DNA of 64,000 nucleotides from Litomosoides sigmodontis (taxonomy: Eukaryota; Nematoda; Chromadorea; Rhabditida; Onchocercidae): the NCBI GenBank assembly GCA_963070105.1, contig OY718806.1, positions 7,337,865-7,401,864 of the forward strand, read 5' to 3'. Position numbers and translations under genes: made by a program. Shown piece after piece: positions 14,968 through 25,902 of this stretch (within the stretch, counting starts at the first letter, position 1; each line of letters opens with the position of its first letter). The notes under the pieces are model-generated. The model did not search any database and had not been told where the DNA came from. It was given only the letters and a program-made list of their open reading frames with translations.

Positions 14968-15672
14968 AATGTGATTTTTTATGATCTAATCCGAATGGAG
15001 TTCAGCGCTTATTTCTCCATCAACCAAATCATAATTTAATTTTTATCATGTTAATTTCGCGAATTAATATTTAACATCCACTAACTATCAGTAATCATTC
15101 ACTCAATCAAATATGAGTCAATTATTTAACACTAATAAAACCGAAAATAAAGGAAATAAAGTCCAAGGTCATACAGATGTATATCAGATAATGTTATCAA
15201 AGATAGCAAAAAATAAACACATCAGACCACACAGAATAGACTTTTCCATTTTTAATATTCTACGCTTTGAAATCCATGCATATATTTTTTATTTTAATCT
15301 ACAACAAGAGACATTACAAAAACCGTACGGAAGGAAATTTCATAACTTCAATAATTAATACGTAATAATAATTAAACAATGATGATCTTGACAATCAAAA
15401 GTAATTTCAGCGCAAAATTCTGAAGATGAAACAAATCTAGCTCAAAAAGAGGTTTCACAGCGCTGAAACTCTAAAAAATAACAGTAATGGGTGTTTGTGG
15501 AAACAGTTATTAATAGGGTCAACAGAAAGTTATGTTGTAATAAAAACACTGCATCAGCTCGAAAAGTTAGAAAAGGAGAAAATAAAGCATAAGCCTTAAT
15601 CCTAAATAATTTGCACTAAATATATAGCTGCTGAACAATGACAAAGTGAAATAGTACCAACCATTCCAGCAC

Positions 15673-16906
15673 TTAATCAACACAGCATTCTCCCAAACAA
15701 CAACCGAAGCAGAATGCTAGTAGCGCCCATAGACAGCATTTACTTGAGTTGCTACCTGAACTTTGAGGCGGTCCTGCCGTTTGTCTAAACAATAAAACAA
15801 TTAATTACACTCACTTTTAATCTTAATTTTCATCGATTAAAGTAAGCAAAATGGAAAATTATTCAGATAATTATTGCTAACACGGTGGTTGTCAGTATGT
15901 GTTCAAAATAGCATTTTAAAATTATGCCATTGCTATGAGGAAATGAACTTTTATGTGGAAAAGGGATGAGAGTGAGACGATAGAAATGATTGCCAATTAG
16001 TATTAGCAATTATTTAATGCAACGATTTCTTTCATTATAACTAGCACACCGACTACAAAAGGCCGCTTCAAGGCATTGCTGGTTCACACTGTTACCAGTC
16101 CTGAACCGGCCAACATTCCCTGATTTCAAAAATATGCTCCATTATGTTTCCAAATTGCTTTTTTAAAAAAAATGAAAGAAATTCAATGAACATACATAAA
16201 TGGTGGTTGCTGACTATAACCATGGCCAAATGCCGGCTGATTCGGATAATACGGTTGTTGCGGTTGTGCTGGATAGCAATAGCCAGGTGCGCCATAATTT
16301 TGCGGCGACGGATACTAAAGGAAGAATAAAATTTGATGCAATAATCAAACAATTTAAGACCATATAGTAAAGATTTTATTTAATAAAAAACCCTTTTTAA
16401 GCGATCCCTTTTTGCTGTGATTCATTTTTTCAATATTTTTTATTTTATTTTAATGTATTGTGTATCAGCAAGTACATCGCCATCACCTGATAACAAAATC
16501 GGTATTTCTATGTTAACATTCAATTATTATCTCAAAACAAGCAATGATAACACTTGAGAACCGTGCAAAGATCGAACAAGTGAACGTAGAATAACACTGT
16601 GCTAGAGAAAATGAATTGTTTCAAAAAAGGAGCTTCCGACATAAGATGATGGATATTTGACTAGTTATTGCATTTTCAAAAAAGCTTTAAAAAATATAAA
16701 GACCAAGTTCAACAATGTTTGAAAGATGTGTCGTGCGTCGGTCGAAGGTTTTATAATTTACATCACATCGTAGTTTGATTTGCGATATTATTTAAATTCA
16801 TATTAGAATTTCACAGAAATAATACTACAAGCTGTTCGTAAGACGCAGCATTTGAAATTTAACTAACCTGACATTGTGGCGACTGATAGGGTGGTGGAGC
16901 TGACAT
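15673..16906 (-). CDS. Small CYSTM-family protein (Pro/Gln/Tyr-rich N-terminus, Cys-rich C-terminal membrane segment)
   Basis: Three exons join in frame: 16868-16906 (phase 0 end), 16196-16314 (phase 2 end) and 15673-15784. Together they encode 89 residues. Residues 1-13 are MSAPPPYQSPQCQ. The middle exon is rich in Pro, Gln, Tyr and Gly (for example YPAQPQQPYYPNQP). The last exon ends with a Cys-packed hydrophobic tail, CCLWALLAFCFGCCLGECC, followed by VD and a stop. A disordered PQGY-type N-terminus plus a Cys-rich C-terminal transmembrane tail is the signature of the CYSTM family, linked in other eukaryotes to stress responses; its biochemical role is not settled. The ATG sits near the first splice donor, and all three introns and phases agree. 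An alternative exon at 16092-16119 would instead end the protein in a 9-residue Trp-containing tail without the Cys segment. I consider the 15.7 kb exon the real one. Confidence 0.8.
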
Positions 16907-18001
16907 TTTTTCCACTGATAATCGAATTCACTCTGCAATTGTTTCTTATACTCATTTTACTCAGAAGAATATTATGAAAATTAGAGTATGCGACATTCCC
17001 GACGGTTCGTGGGAAAGATGCAAAGTAAATATCTTAGACTTTACAACTGCAATAAAATGTTATTTGTTGCTGAGTGGAAAAACAGTAGTAAGACAGGATG
17101 TGGACGAAATGGAATAGGTAGGATAAGCGGAAGAGTGACAATCGATAAAGGGAGACAAAGGTCAAAGGTTCAGCTATGCTAGCAAATCAATTCATATTAA
17201 AGGTCGAAGGGTTAAAATCAAACAGTTTTATCTCAGTGATTGTATTTAAATTAGAAAAAAAGAAGCTTCCATACAGTCATTAAATCCTTTGCCTTTTCAC
17301 ATTTAATTGATCAGTGATAAATGCTAAATACAAACTGCGTTGTAATGAACGATAATAAGTGTTCATTACTTTTCAAATAAAATAGCACAATGATGATAAT
17401 CACAATGCTCTTCGCGACTGTATAGAAGAAAACGGATGGAAGAGAACAACGACCGTTGCAGGATAAGGTAAATTAATTAGAAAGTACTAATTTTAACAAA
17501 GGTACTAATGTTCTACAGTTCTTGCACAAAATTCCTTCACACCTCCGAAATGAAACCGAACATGTCAAATATCACTGAAACTAATTGCATTCAGTTGTGA
17601 TTGATGTTTATGTAGCCTTACGTAACGCAAACTTTTACCTTTCACAAGACATCAGTGACTCTGATCAACCAACCTATCACTTGTGAAAAATGAAAGGTTG
17701 CGCCTCCTCTTAAATCGTAAAACCCCAGATTTCCCCGTTTTCTGCCTTTCCTGCCCCTTAGTGCTACAACAGGATTTATTGCTGTGTACTCCCGTAACAG
17801 AAGTTCTTGCGGGTCCTAATTGACACACCAATCCATCAATTCTGAAACCTGTCACTGTTTATTAGCATCAATTGAATGACACGAAAACAAGTATCTTAGG
17901 GAGCAAATTCAAGGGGATAAAAAAGCGAGAGATTCAATTTCATTTCATGTCCAAATAACTCTCAAATAAAAGCGTAAATGCTTATCTTACTTAGTGTGAA
18001 G

Positions 18002-18026
18002 CTCTTTAGATGCAATATCTAAAGAG
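18002..18026. repeat. Perfect 10-bp hairpin with 5-nt loop
   Basis: The arm ctctttagat (18002-18011) is followed by the loop gcaat and the exact reverse complement atctaaagag (18017-18026). It lies 15 bp outside the left arm of the larger inverted repeat and could mark an insertion border or be incidental. Confidence 0.7.
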
Positions 18027-18040
18027 TTTGACAGGAAGTG

Positions 18041-18623
18041 CGACGTTAAGCATTACGTCTTTTGTATCGTAATGAGAGACGGCGATTAGATGAGTGCATC
18101 GTGCTCAAACGCATCCCAAAACATCTGACCATTTAGGTAGTACATGCGTGCGTACGTACGTCGCACTTACGCGAATCTCTTCCATTCTTTTCTGAACAAA
18201 AAGGAAAACTCAAAGGCCGGTGAAAATGAAGTTAGCGGTTCATCGGTGGACAGAAGACTGAAGAGTAGGAAGGGACGATCGATTAAAACGATGCAAAATG
18301 TGTCCACACCTATGGCAACCAACACCCGATCGGTGTCATGTAACTCCCCAAAGATAGTAATGAGACAAGTTTCCAGCGCATGTAACTCTCAGCCATTCCA
18401 CTAGCACAACATGAATTGATACTCATCGACAAACGCTCATCCTAACTGGAATTTACACAAGTGGCTTAGATAGTGAAGAATGTACTAATATGTTAGGTAT
18501 GTACGTACGCACGCACGTGCTACCTAAATGGTCGGACGTTTTGGGATGCGTTTGAGCAGCACGCACTCATCTAATCGTCGTCTGTCACTACGATGCATAC
18601 AAAAGACGTAATGCTTAACGTCG
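18041..18623. mobile_element. Foldback/MITE-like element with about 120-bp inverted arms
   Basis: The left arm (18041-18160) and the right arm (about 18500-18623) are near-perfect reverse complements. They share identical blocks of 27, 15, 20 and 14 bases separated by small differences. Both begin at the outside with cgacgttaag and end inside with alternating gtac/gcgt runs. The spacer is about 340 bp and holds no transposase; its only plus-strand frame (18144-18404, 86 codons) matches nothing I recognise. No clear target-site duplication is visible. This fits a non-autonomous terminal-inverted-repeat transposon, but a hairpin-forming locus that arose by inverted duplication cannot be excluded. 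Confidence 0.7.
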
Positions 18624-19625
18624 AGGTTGACCAACTTATAATGAGTTGAAGGGAGCCGAGTGAGTCATACTGACAACAATAGACATGCAATCATCACGTC
18701 ATCAATATGTGCAGATATTGATCGTGATCATCGATCGTCCTCGTCAGGCAATTGTGCTTCTGATGAGTCATAATCATCATTTTCGCCTGCGACCACCACC
18801 ACCACTTATGGAATCGAAATTATCAATCAATTTTCAGACATATGATTTCGGTTTGTTGTAGCTTCTTGCATGCTCACGTGAGGAGAATCGTCGTTTCATC
18901 GGGTTCGCTAGTCAGTGGGTATGAGTAATTAGTGAAATTAATCTCTAAAATAAAACAAAGTAAATTTTAGGTGGAATAGTAAGATAACCTTGTCAGTTCT
19001 TCAGACATAGAAAGTATGCAAAAGCGAGGGTGAAATTTCGACTTTTTTCAGGTAGTTTGAAATGATTTCTCATTGAATTATATTTAAATTACATGTTATA
19101 GTTGTGGATTGGAGTCTCAACGCATAGACCATTGCTACATCAAACCTTGAACGTTTTTTTCATCCGTTTCCGAATATTGATTTCCACTATTATTTTGCGA
19201 AAAATTTCCTTCGCATCTTTGTTTTTTTTTTCTTTTTTGCTCTTGAATGTTTAACCAATGATAATTCATACAAACAGATTATTTCTTTTCCGTCTTACAG
19301 TCTTCAAATTGCAAAATTTTACTAGATGGGTTGTCAAGGACTCAGATGACGTTGCGAAATCGTGCTAGTTGGATTCAAATCACGACGGAATAATTATAGA
19401 TAGATTTTTAAGTGGTAATGCTCTGCATCATTTGAAATCTCTGATCTTTCGCACTAATTCATCATTTTCAATTTTCAAATTTTATCGCTTCGTATTCCGT
19501 CGGTTACGTTTACGAATGCACATTTTAGAATAATTCTTGAAGTAGTTAATCATAAATAAGTTTGTCGGGTTATATCCTTATTCTTGCTTTTTTGTAAAAG
19601 TTAAAAGGTTGCCGTTGAACAACTG

Positions 19626-19853
19626 TCATTTCAGTATTTCAGTAATGAATTTATTGAAGTAACGCAATAACTTTGTGTTTATAATACACAAAGCTGATTT
19701 ACAAGAATCATGTGGATCAAAATCATAAATTTGAAATGCGGGTTTCTTTAAAACTTTCCGTGACAACACTGGTTTAGTGAAATCATTAGTGACTGTTTTA
19801 CTCTTTTCAGTAGATGATGAAGAAATCCCAATAATGGTCGATATCCGTAACAT
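19626..19853 (-). other. Possible unassigned coding exon
   Basis: This open stretch has amino-acid use more like real protein than its surroundings, for example KTVTNDFTKPVLSRKVLKK and AFQIYDFDPHDS. A plausible donor (T then gtaaat) follows the DPHDS segment. No partner exons with matching phase were found on either side, so it could be an orphan exon, a degraded gene or chance. Confidence 0.2.
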
Positions 19854-20457
19854 TTTACCTTCAGGCTTCGTGCAAGTATTTCCTCACATAAACCCTTTAA
19901 AGTTCAAATAAACTGAACCAGCATTCGGTATCATGAATATCTGAAAAGATACTTGAAACAAACAGGTATTATTCTAAAATCCTGTATATTTGGTATTTCA
20001 CACATATGCAAAAATGATCCATTTTATAGCGTAGATACAAGCGCAATGCTTGATTAAGAGGAAGTGATGCAAAGTAAAGTCTAAATTTGATTACAGAACA
20101 AGTTGGCCAGAATGTTGGAAGTGAGACACACTTCCTTCATTCATAAATAATTGCATTGGAAAAGAAAGCATAGAAAATTAAAGATGATTATGAGTAGCCC
20201 AGGGTAACAAAGGTCATTTAAAGTACTTGAACGTTTGAGTATGAGGCATTCTTAGACATTTAATATGTTCATCGAAGAAATGCATCACACTGAATGATTG
20301 CTTAAGTAATGCGATTCTGATTAACCACACTGTCTTCTAAATCCCATTTTTTTCATCAAAAGAAAGTTCCAAATTCCGCGCTTAGGAAAATCCACGTACT
20401 TAAACTCTTCGTTAAAATCGTATTTCAAACTAAGGAATTCTCATATGAAGAACAATG

Positions 20458-23400
20458 TTATCTAAGCGCTGATTTGGAGCGATGAATTGCTGCTGGAAAC
20501 TTCTTGTAAGTCTGAGTAGATTTGATGGGTCGCTTGACCGACTGATGTCTTCTGGTATGTGTTGAAGTGAATTGTCGCGGAACGACATTACTTGGTGGAA
20601 TCCATGGAACTAAATTTGATCGACGAGACATTTCTTCGAATTTCATCATTCGACCTTGTAACGATTCATTGAAATGACGTTCACTTTCCTGAAAAACTAC
20701 GTTAGTGTATCTGCTATATTCCGATAACTTTTAGTTTAACGTACAATGCGACAGTTATTCATTATGCTCAAAATTTGAGGAAAAAATTCAGTGGAAAGCT
20801 CGAAAAAAACCTTTATTTGAAGCCAAACGTCGTATGCTTCTCTTGCTAATGCTTGCTTGTATTCCTTTGTATCCCTACTTTGTATTTCTTCCATCTTCCT
20901 GGATCTCAACAGTTTGCGTTGCGCTTCCAAACTTCGAATCTTATTTTCTTCATACCTCAAGATTTGATTGAAAGTAATAAAGAAATACTAACGGATACAT
21001 CGATTTGTTCTTTTCTATTGATTTGTGCTTTTCTAAGTATTTTGAACATCACAAGCATCAATTATTCCACACAATATTGATGAATGATTTCTTGTTTAAC
21101 GACTTATTAATAATATTAGCATTGATTATGAAGCAAAACCGATGCTTCGTATCACTGCTGTATTATCCTTTTGTTAGTTAAGTATGCGGTTGATTTCTTG
21201 TCCAATTGACGGCAGAACAAAACCACTACGTGGTATGCCGTGGATTGTGAGGACTATCGAAAGCAAGACACATAACCTGATTGATTCATTTGCAATTTTG
21301 CTACCTCTTCAGCACACTTTCCACCAAACTATAGAGATAAGCTTGATACAAGAACTGTGTGAATTTACTCACCATGCGTTGAACGCCTTCTGTGCCTCAC
21401 TGTTTCTAATCTCCATTGCAAGCTTTTTTTTCAATTCATCGTTTTCTTTATTTTTCATGTGCTGCTTCCGCTCATTCGAAAGCCTTTGTAATCGCTCATC
21501 TTTCCATGCTTGAAACATCTGGACTCAAAGCGTAAACTACTTTTACTTTTGTGATTAACTCATTTCCACTTGCGAACAGCACAAGCAAGGACACTTTGCT
21601 ATCAGTAGGATGACATGTTTTAGCACTATTATTACAATCATTTTTACTGTTAACAGTCTTGTATGAAATAATTATTGGTGGATAAACGGTTGGCGGATGA
21701 ACTACTGTTAACTGTATGATAAGAAATCTTCGAGATTTACCGTTCAATTTCATTTTTGCTGAAATTTATCCTACGTGATTGGATTCATTTCTGTCTTTGA
21801 CGCTTTCGTTACTCTTTCCTAGGAATTTCGTGCATAATTGCAAAGACGTCACTCTTTCACAACTTCATTTCACCCTTGCGCAGTGATGTTTTGACGATGA
21901 AATCTACAAAGGTTAACAAGCTAATGGAGACTTCCGCACCTCTCTCCCACTCCACACATCGTTCTAAACCGACCTTTGTCGCCTCCTCCTTCTTCCTCCT
22001 CATTTCTTCCATATTTTCTCGTGCTAAAGCCTCCGCTTTTTCCTTTTTGGTCCTTCTCCTTTCGCGCATTACCGCATCACTTTTTTGCTTCCAAATTTCA
22101 TAATTTCGTGCAGCTTCTTTTCTTCTCTCTTCTCCCGCCTACAATTTAACTGTCAAAAAATTTGAAAGAAAATTTTCGAAAGGCTATACAGCGCAGAGTT
22201 ATGCATTGTACAATACCTTTCTTTCTTCTTCCTCTTTCTCTTTCTGCTTTCGTCGTTTCTCTCTTTCTTGTTTCAGTTTCTCTCGATACCATTGCTGAAA
22301 CATTGGAGATCACCGATCATTTTAGGCCTCTTCCTCTCCCTTCTTTTGAAATATTTGGGAATGTTTACCTCATATGCTGCTTTCCCAGGAGATGATTTTT
22401 CATTGAGAGCCGTAGTTTTCGAATGTTTTTCAACTGGTTTCCTTAGTTCGCTGAAATCTGTACAAAATTAGCCTCTTTTAGGTGCCCGTTTTCCTACAAG
22501 CTTATATCATTTAATAATTTTCGAATTAGTTAGATTTCAGCGACTTTTACCTATCTGGTTTGTTCCTTGGGATAGTATAAATTGGTTGTATGCGAAATGC
22601 ACCACATAGGTTTTTTTCACACACATGATTTTCCGCTGCTTTGATCTTCACAACCTGAATATTCAAGAGTTTTTAAGTTTCTGGTAGTTCAAAACTTTCA
22701 AGTTATTTTAATAAATTCCTACCGAGGAATCCGATACCGCACCAACAAATTGCTCCTTCTGCTTTGCCGTTTCTATGAGTTGACCGAAATCTTGTCTTTG
22801 ATTTGAGACAGCGGTAGGAGGTTGAGAATCATTTTCACTTCGCTCTGTACTAATAGCTGTTGAACAAGTTATTTTCCGTGCGGCAACACTGTTTCCACAT
22901 TTGTCGTTAATCGTTTCTATCTCTTCTCTAAAATCATCAAGCATTTGAATGGGAGAGGCTAGTTAACTATGTGGACGATGAACGCCTTAAATTGACTTGG
23001 AAAAAAATGATTCATTCTGTCTCGCTGCATTAACGGATAGCTAAAACCAGCCGTGTTCTCAGTTCTTGTTAAGACCAAGCAATCATGCAAATTTCCCATT
23101 CCAAGAATGAAAAGAAAAGTGACCTACCTATCCTTGCTAGATTTGCTTCCAGTCCCATTTGCATTACCGCTGTAACAGTTAGACCCTTTCTCTTCCTCCT
23201 CCTCCTCCTCATCATCATCATCGTCATCATCATCATCATCATCATCATCATCACTTCTCTCGTCACATTCTCGCTGCCAGAATTCTACCGTCTTCTAAAC
23301 TTTTGCTTTTCATTTTAGGAAAGAATAGTGGTCTTCAATTTTTGGTATAAATTTTGTTAATTGACTCGTAAAACTCACGTTCGTAAAGCCAGGCGTGGGA

Positions 23401-23762
23401 GAAGACGGGAATGGATCACTGGTTGCTGTAACTACCTCTCCATATCGGCCATGTCTTGTTCTTGGCCTCTCCATCAGTTCCGTTTGTTTTGATAGTTCAA
23501 CTGAAATAGACAATGTTGGAGCCCATGAACTGAAAGCTAAGTTGTGTTGACTTGAGAATACTGAGGAGAGTTTTGCTTTCAGGCCACCTGAACAAACGAT
23601 GAACTCCCTAAAAATCCACAGCGAACAACGACTGTATCACTTATATTGTAAAGGATATTAAAATTTAATGCACCAACTTCTCTGAATTACGTTTCCTTCT
23701 TTGGACCGAATTCCCAACAGTTCGTCAAGCGCTTCCATCCTATCGCTCCATTCTTCATTCTT
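20458..23762 (-). CDS. Coiled-coil protein with acidic run and repeated Trp motifs (CCDC34/CCDC181/MAP9-like)
   Basis: Twelve exons join in phase: 23691-23762, about 23553-23598, 23379-23500, 23128-23294, 22723-22927, 22550-22654, 22369-22450, 22217-22294, 21974-22138, 21373-21518, 20811-20955 and 20458-20688. The N-terminal part is low-complexity. Its exon 23128-23294 encodes a run of 14 Asp then 7 Glu. The C-terminal half is a long, highly charged Lys/Glu/Arg coiled coil. It carries Trp-centred motifs at intervals: QWYREKLKQE, NYEIWKQKSD, FQAWKDERLQ, AFNAWYEENK and AYDVWLQIK. The basic tail ends KSALR. Such A/Y-x-x-W-x-x-K repeats in coiled coils occur in microtubule- or cilium-associated proteins such as MAP9, CCDC34 and CCDC181. 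That is a resemblance only, and a cytoskeletal role is inference. The 5' start is unresolved: the first supported exon has an internal Met, and earlier exons may exist. Confidence 0.75.
23195..23252. repeat. Coding trinucleotide repeat (GAT/GAG on the minus strand)
   Basis: Perfect and near-perfect trinucleotide repeats give 14 Asp (13 GAT and one GAC) and then 7 Glu codons inside an exon of the coiled-coil gene. The surrounding frame, Glu-Cys-Asp-Glu-Arg-Ser before and Lys-Gly-Ser-Asn-Cys after, is open only in this register. Such tracts often vary in length between individuals. Confidence 0.85.
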
Positions 23763-24751
23763 CTAATGTACTGGAAACCTATTACAGCAATTTTTGCTGA
23801 TATCCGTGAAACGTTAGCGCAAATCTTAACGAACTGGTTGAGCTTCTCCGATCGAAGAAAAAATCGTAGGTGGAAAAATATCATTTTAAGCGAAAGCATT
23901 TCAACTGCAGTTACTAATAGAATTCTACGTTTTAGTCCAGAAAGTGTGACTTACCAACGACAGTTGAAAATGACTTAGAATTTGGAAAAATATGAGAAAC
24001 AGCTAATTTTGATCAAAATCATAATGAACAATTTCCCAAGCGAACAAGTGAAATGGACGTCAAATTCACAATACTTGTGTGTGCCCGAAATTCTGAAGAT
24101 TGACGGACCATTTGGAATGTGAAAAGTTTTAAGAAAATTTGGGACTTAAAACTCTCATGACCCAAACAAAAATCTGACGAGTGAGAGAATTGAAAATATC
24201 AAGTGGCAGGACGAATGGAAATTATGGACTTCACATGTTTTTCAATGCCTTGTGCTAATAACCATAGTAACCGATGGACGCTCAGAAGTGACAGTTTTGA
24301 AATCCCACGGCGAAGTTCTCGTTGACACATTTCCTTGAACCACTTTGCAGGTTTATAATACCTGTATGACATAGTATTTTGAGGACTAAGAAGTGCTAAA
24401 AGGTGACAGTTATTGAAATTCTTGTTTCTGAAAAGAATAGCCGATAGATGTTGGTGCTTAAATAAATTATCATCAGAAACGTTGGGAGATCTCATCAAAA
24501 TGGATCCTTGTATTGAAAGTTTTGGTAGCGCAAGGTATTATGTACAAATTTTATTCCCAGGTTAAACACTTTAAAGTGATAACATGATAATGTCTATAGT
24601 AGCAGGATTTACTGCTACCTGTAATTTACTAAATTTAAATAGTGCATTAATAAATTAACAAATAGATTGCGCTTCCATGTTGGGATCATCACTTCACTTA
24701 ACACATACGCAACATCAGTAAATAATTCAAAAGGCATTTGCTGTACGTAAA
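23763..24751. other. Spacer between coiled-coil and PPxY-protein genes
   Basis: About 1 kb lies between two same-strand genes. It may contain unresolved 5' exons of the coiled-coil gene; for example, 23790-23850 on the minus strand has a protein-like frame. A 99-codon frame at 24199-24498 shows no family features. Nothing here can be called firmly. Confidence 0.5.
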
Positions 24752-25902
24752 TCAGTACGACTTTACAGGGCTGACATGAGGGAGATATCGTCGTTCACCG
24801 AAATACATTGGAGGTCCATTCACCTAAAATGACGCATTCAGTCAAAATTTAAATAACAAAGATACTGAAAAATAGAAACACTAATTTTTTCAGTACTTTT
24901 TCCTTCATCTATTTACAGGTAAATTACTCTTTACATTGAGGAGATATCCTTCGTCTGTAAAGCCTTCAAAAACCCGAGGCTTCATGATAATTTCATAATG
25001 AAATTTCAATATTAATTTACAAAAACAATGAAAGCAAATCTCGGTTGTTCAGATTCTTGCTACAGTGACGTAAAATCTAAAAGCAACACATTACTTGTGA
25101 TCCAGTGACACTAGTAAAACTCCCACTAAATTCATAGCCACGTTCATCACTTTTGCGGTTGTAAATGTAGTAAATGATGAGCATGGCGGCTGCTGTGAAT
25201 AGTACCGCAAAAACAAATATTAATAAAAGTATAACGATCAAGTTGTAACCTCCACTCCTGCAATGACTTTCTTATTCTGGCAGTTCATACTTCACTTCGT
25301 AAACAATGTAAAATTTGCAGAAACATTTACGAAAGTCACATTTAGGACTCCATTTTGCAGGATAGGATCTTGCGTATAACCTGGGACAGACGGCGACATA
25401 TTAAAGTATCATTCCAAACTTGACATTTTAAAAAGAATATTTGCTAAACCGTGTTGGCATCAATGATGGAAATCATTTATTTAATTGCTACAATTTTGCA
25501 AGATTCTTCTCGAACATTTTACTTACATTTTAACTTCTTGAAGTGCGCAACAACCATTTGTGCAACATCCAGTATTACACAAATATGTGATTGGATTATC
25601 GCTGGCCAAATTTTTGTAATAACATAAGTAACTACCATCACCTAAAATAAAGTTTTTTTATCCACAACTTGTATCTCTTTTTAAATTAACACGAAGTTTA
25701 TTGTGCAGTTTACTTATTCAAAGTCAACAAACTGAACCGCATGCAGCGTGATTCACTGTTCCGAAAAAAACTCCTGAAGTTTCTAATTGTACTTACTAGT
25801 CTTTTCGTGATAGATTAAATCGCTCAGATTCTTTCTGATTCCACTCTCTGTGATCAATCTGAAAAGGAAAGGTACTTTTTTTACGTCTGTAACCTTGTTC
25901 AT
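24752..25902 (-). CDS. Small single-pass membrane protein with Cys cluster and PPxY motif (WBP1/VOPP1-like)
   Basis: Four exons join in phase: 25797-25902, 25527-25641, 25095-25257 and 24752-24823. The second exon carries a Cys cluster, SYLCYYKN then ITYLCNTGCCTNGCCA. The third has a hydrophobic segment of about 25 residues (LIVILLLIFVFAVLFTAAAM) followed by YNRKSDERGYEF, so the Cys part is outside or luminal and the tail is cytosolic. The tail contains a PPxY motif, PPMY (24803-24814), a binding site for WW domains of Nedd4-type ubiquitin ligases. Cys cluster, one membrane span and PPxY is the layout of WBP1/VOPP1 proteins; a nematode CX-module protein is the alternative. The N-terminus is doubtful. 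The in-frame ATG at 25900-25902 follows a strong acceptor (tttttcag) but gives no signal peptide, and the first exon is also open in another frame. Confidence 0.65.

Larger units (their letters stand above)
11090..15672. other. Intergenic spacer upstream of itr-1
   Basis: No supportable gene was seen on either strand; open frames here are short and lack splice-consistent partners. The stretch holds an imperfect hairpin at 12494-12535 and a perfect 27-bp triplicate repeat at 14887-14967, both listed separately. It probably contains the promoter and 5' untranslated exons of the receptor gene, but I cannot point to them. Confidence 0.6.
16907..20457. other. Intergenic spacer holding a foldback element
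   Basis: This is mainly AT-rich non-coding DNA. It contains the inverted-repeat element at 18041-18623 and a short perfect hairpin just before it. One weak coding-like stretch on the minus strand at 19626-19853 is listed separately. I saw no supportable gene. Confidence 0.6.

Noticed and set aside
16092..16119. Alternative 3' exon for the CYSTM gene ending in ECWPVQDW
   Set aside because: It is splice-compatible, but it would remove the Cys-rich tail that defines the family. The exon at 15673-15784 gives the expected protein.
18144..18404. 86-codon plus-strand frame inside the foldback element, considered as a transposase remnant
   Set aside because: It starts inside the inverted arm and shows no DDE-type motif or DNA-binding domain, only Ser, Lys and Arg-rich composition.
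19300..19400. Stretch with a tRNA-like ggattcaaatc T-arm look-alike
   Set aside because: No acceptor stem, D-arm or anticodon arm can be paired around it.
24199..24498. 99-codon minus-strand frame between two genes
   Set aside because: No domain, no consistent splice sites and no codon pattern like the neighbouring exons.
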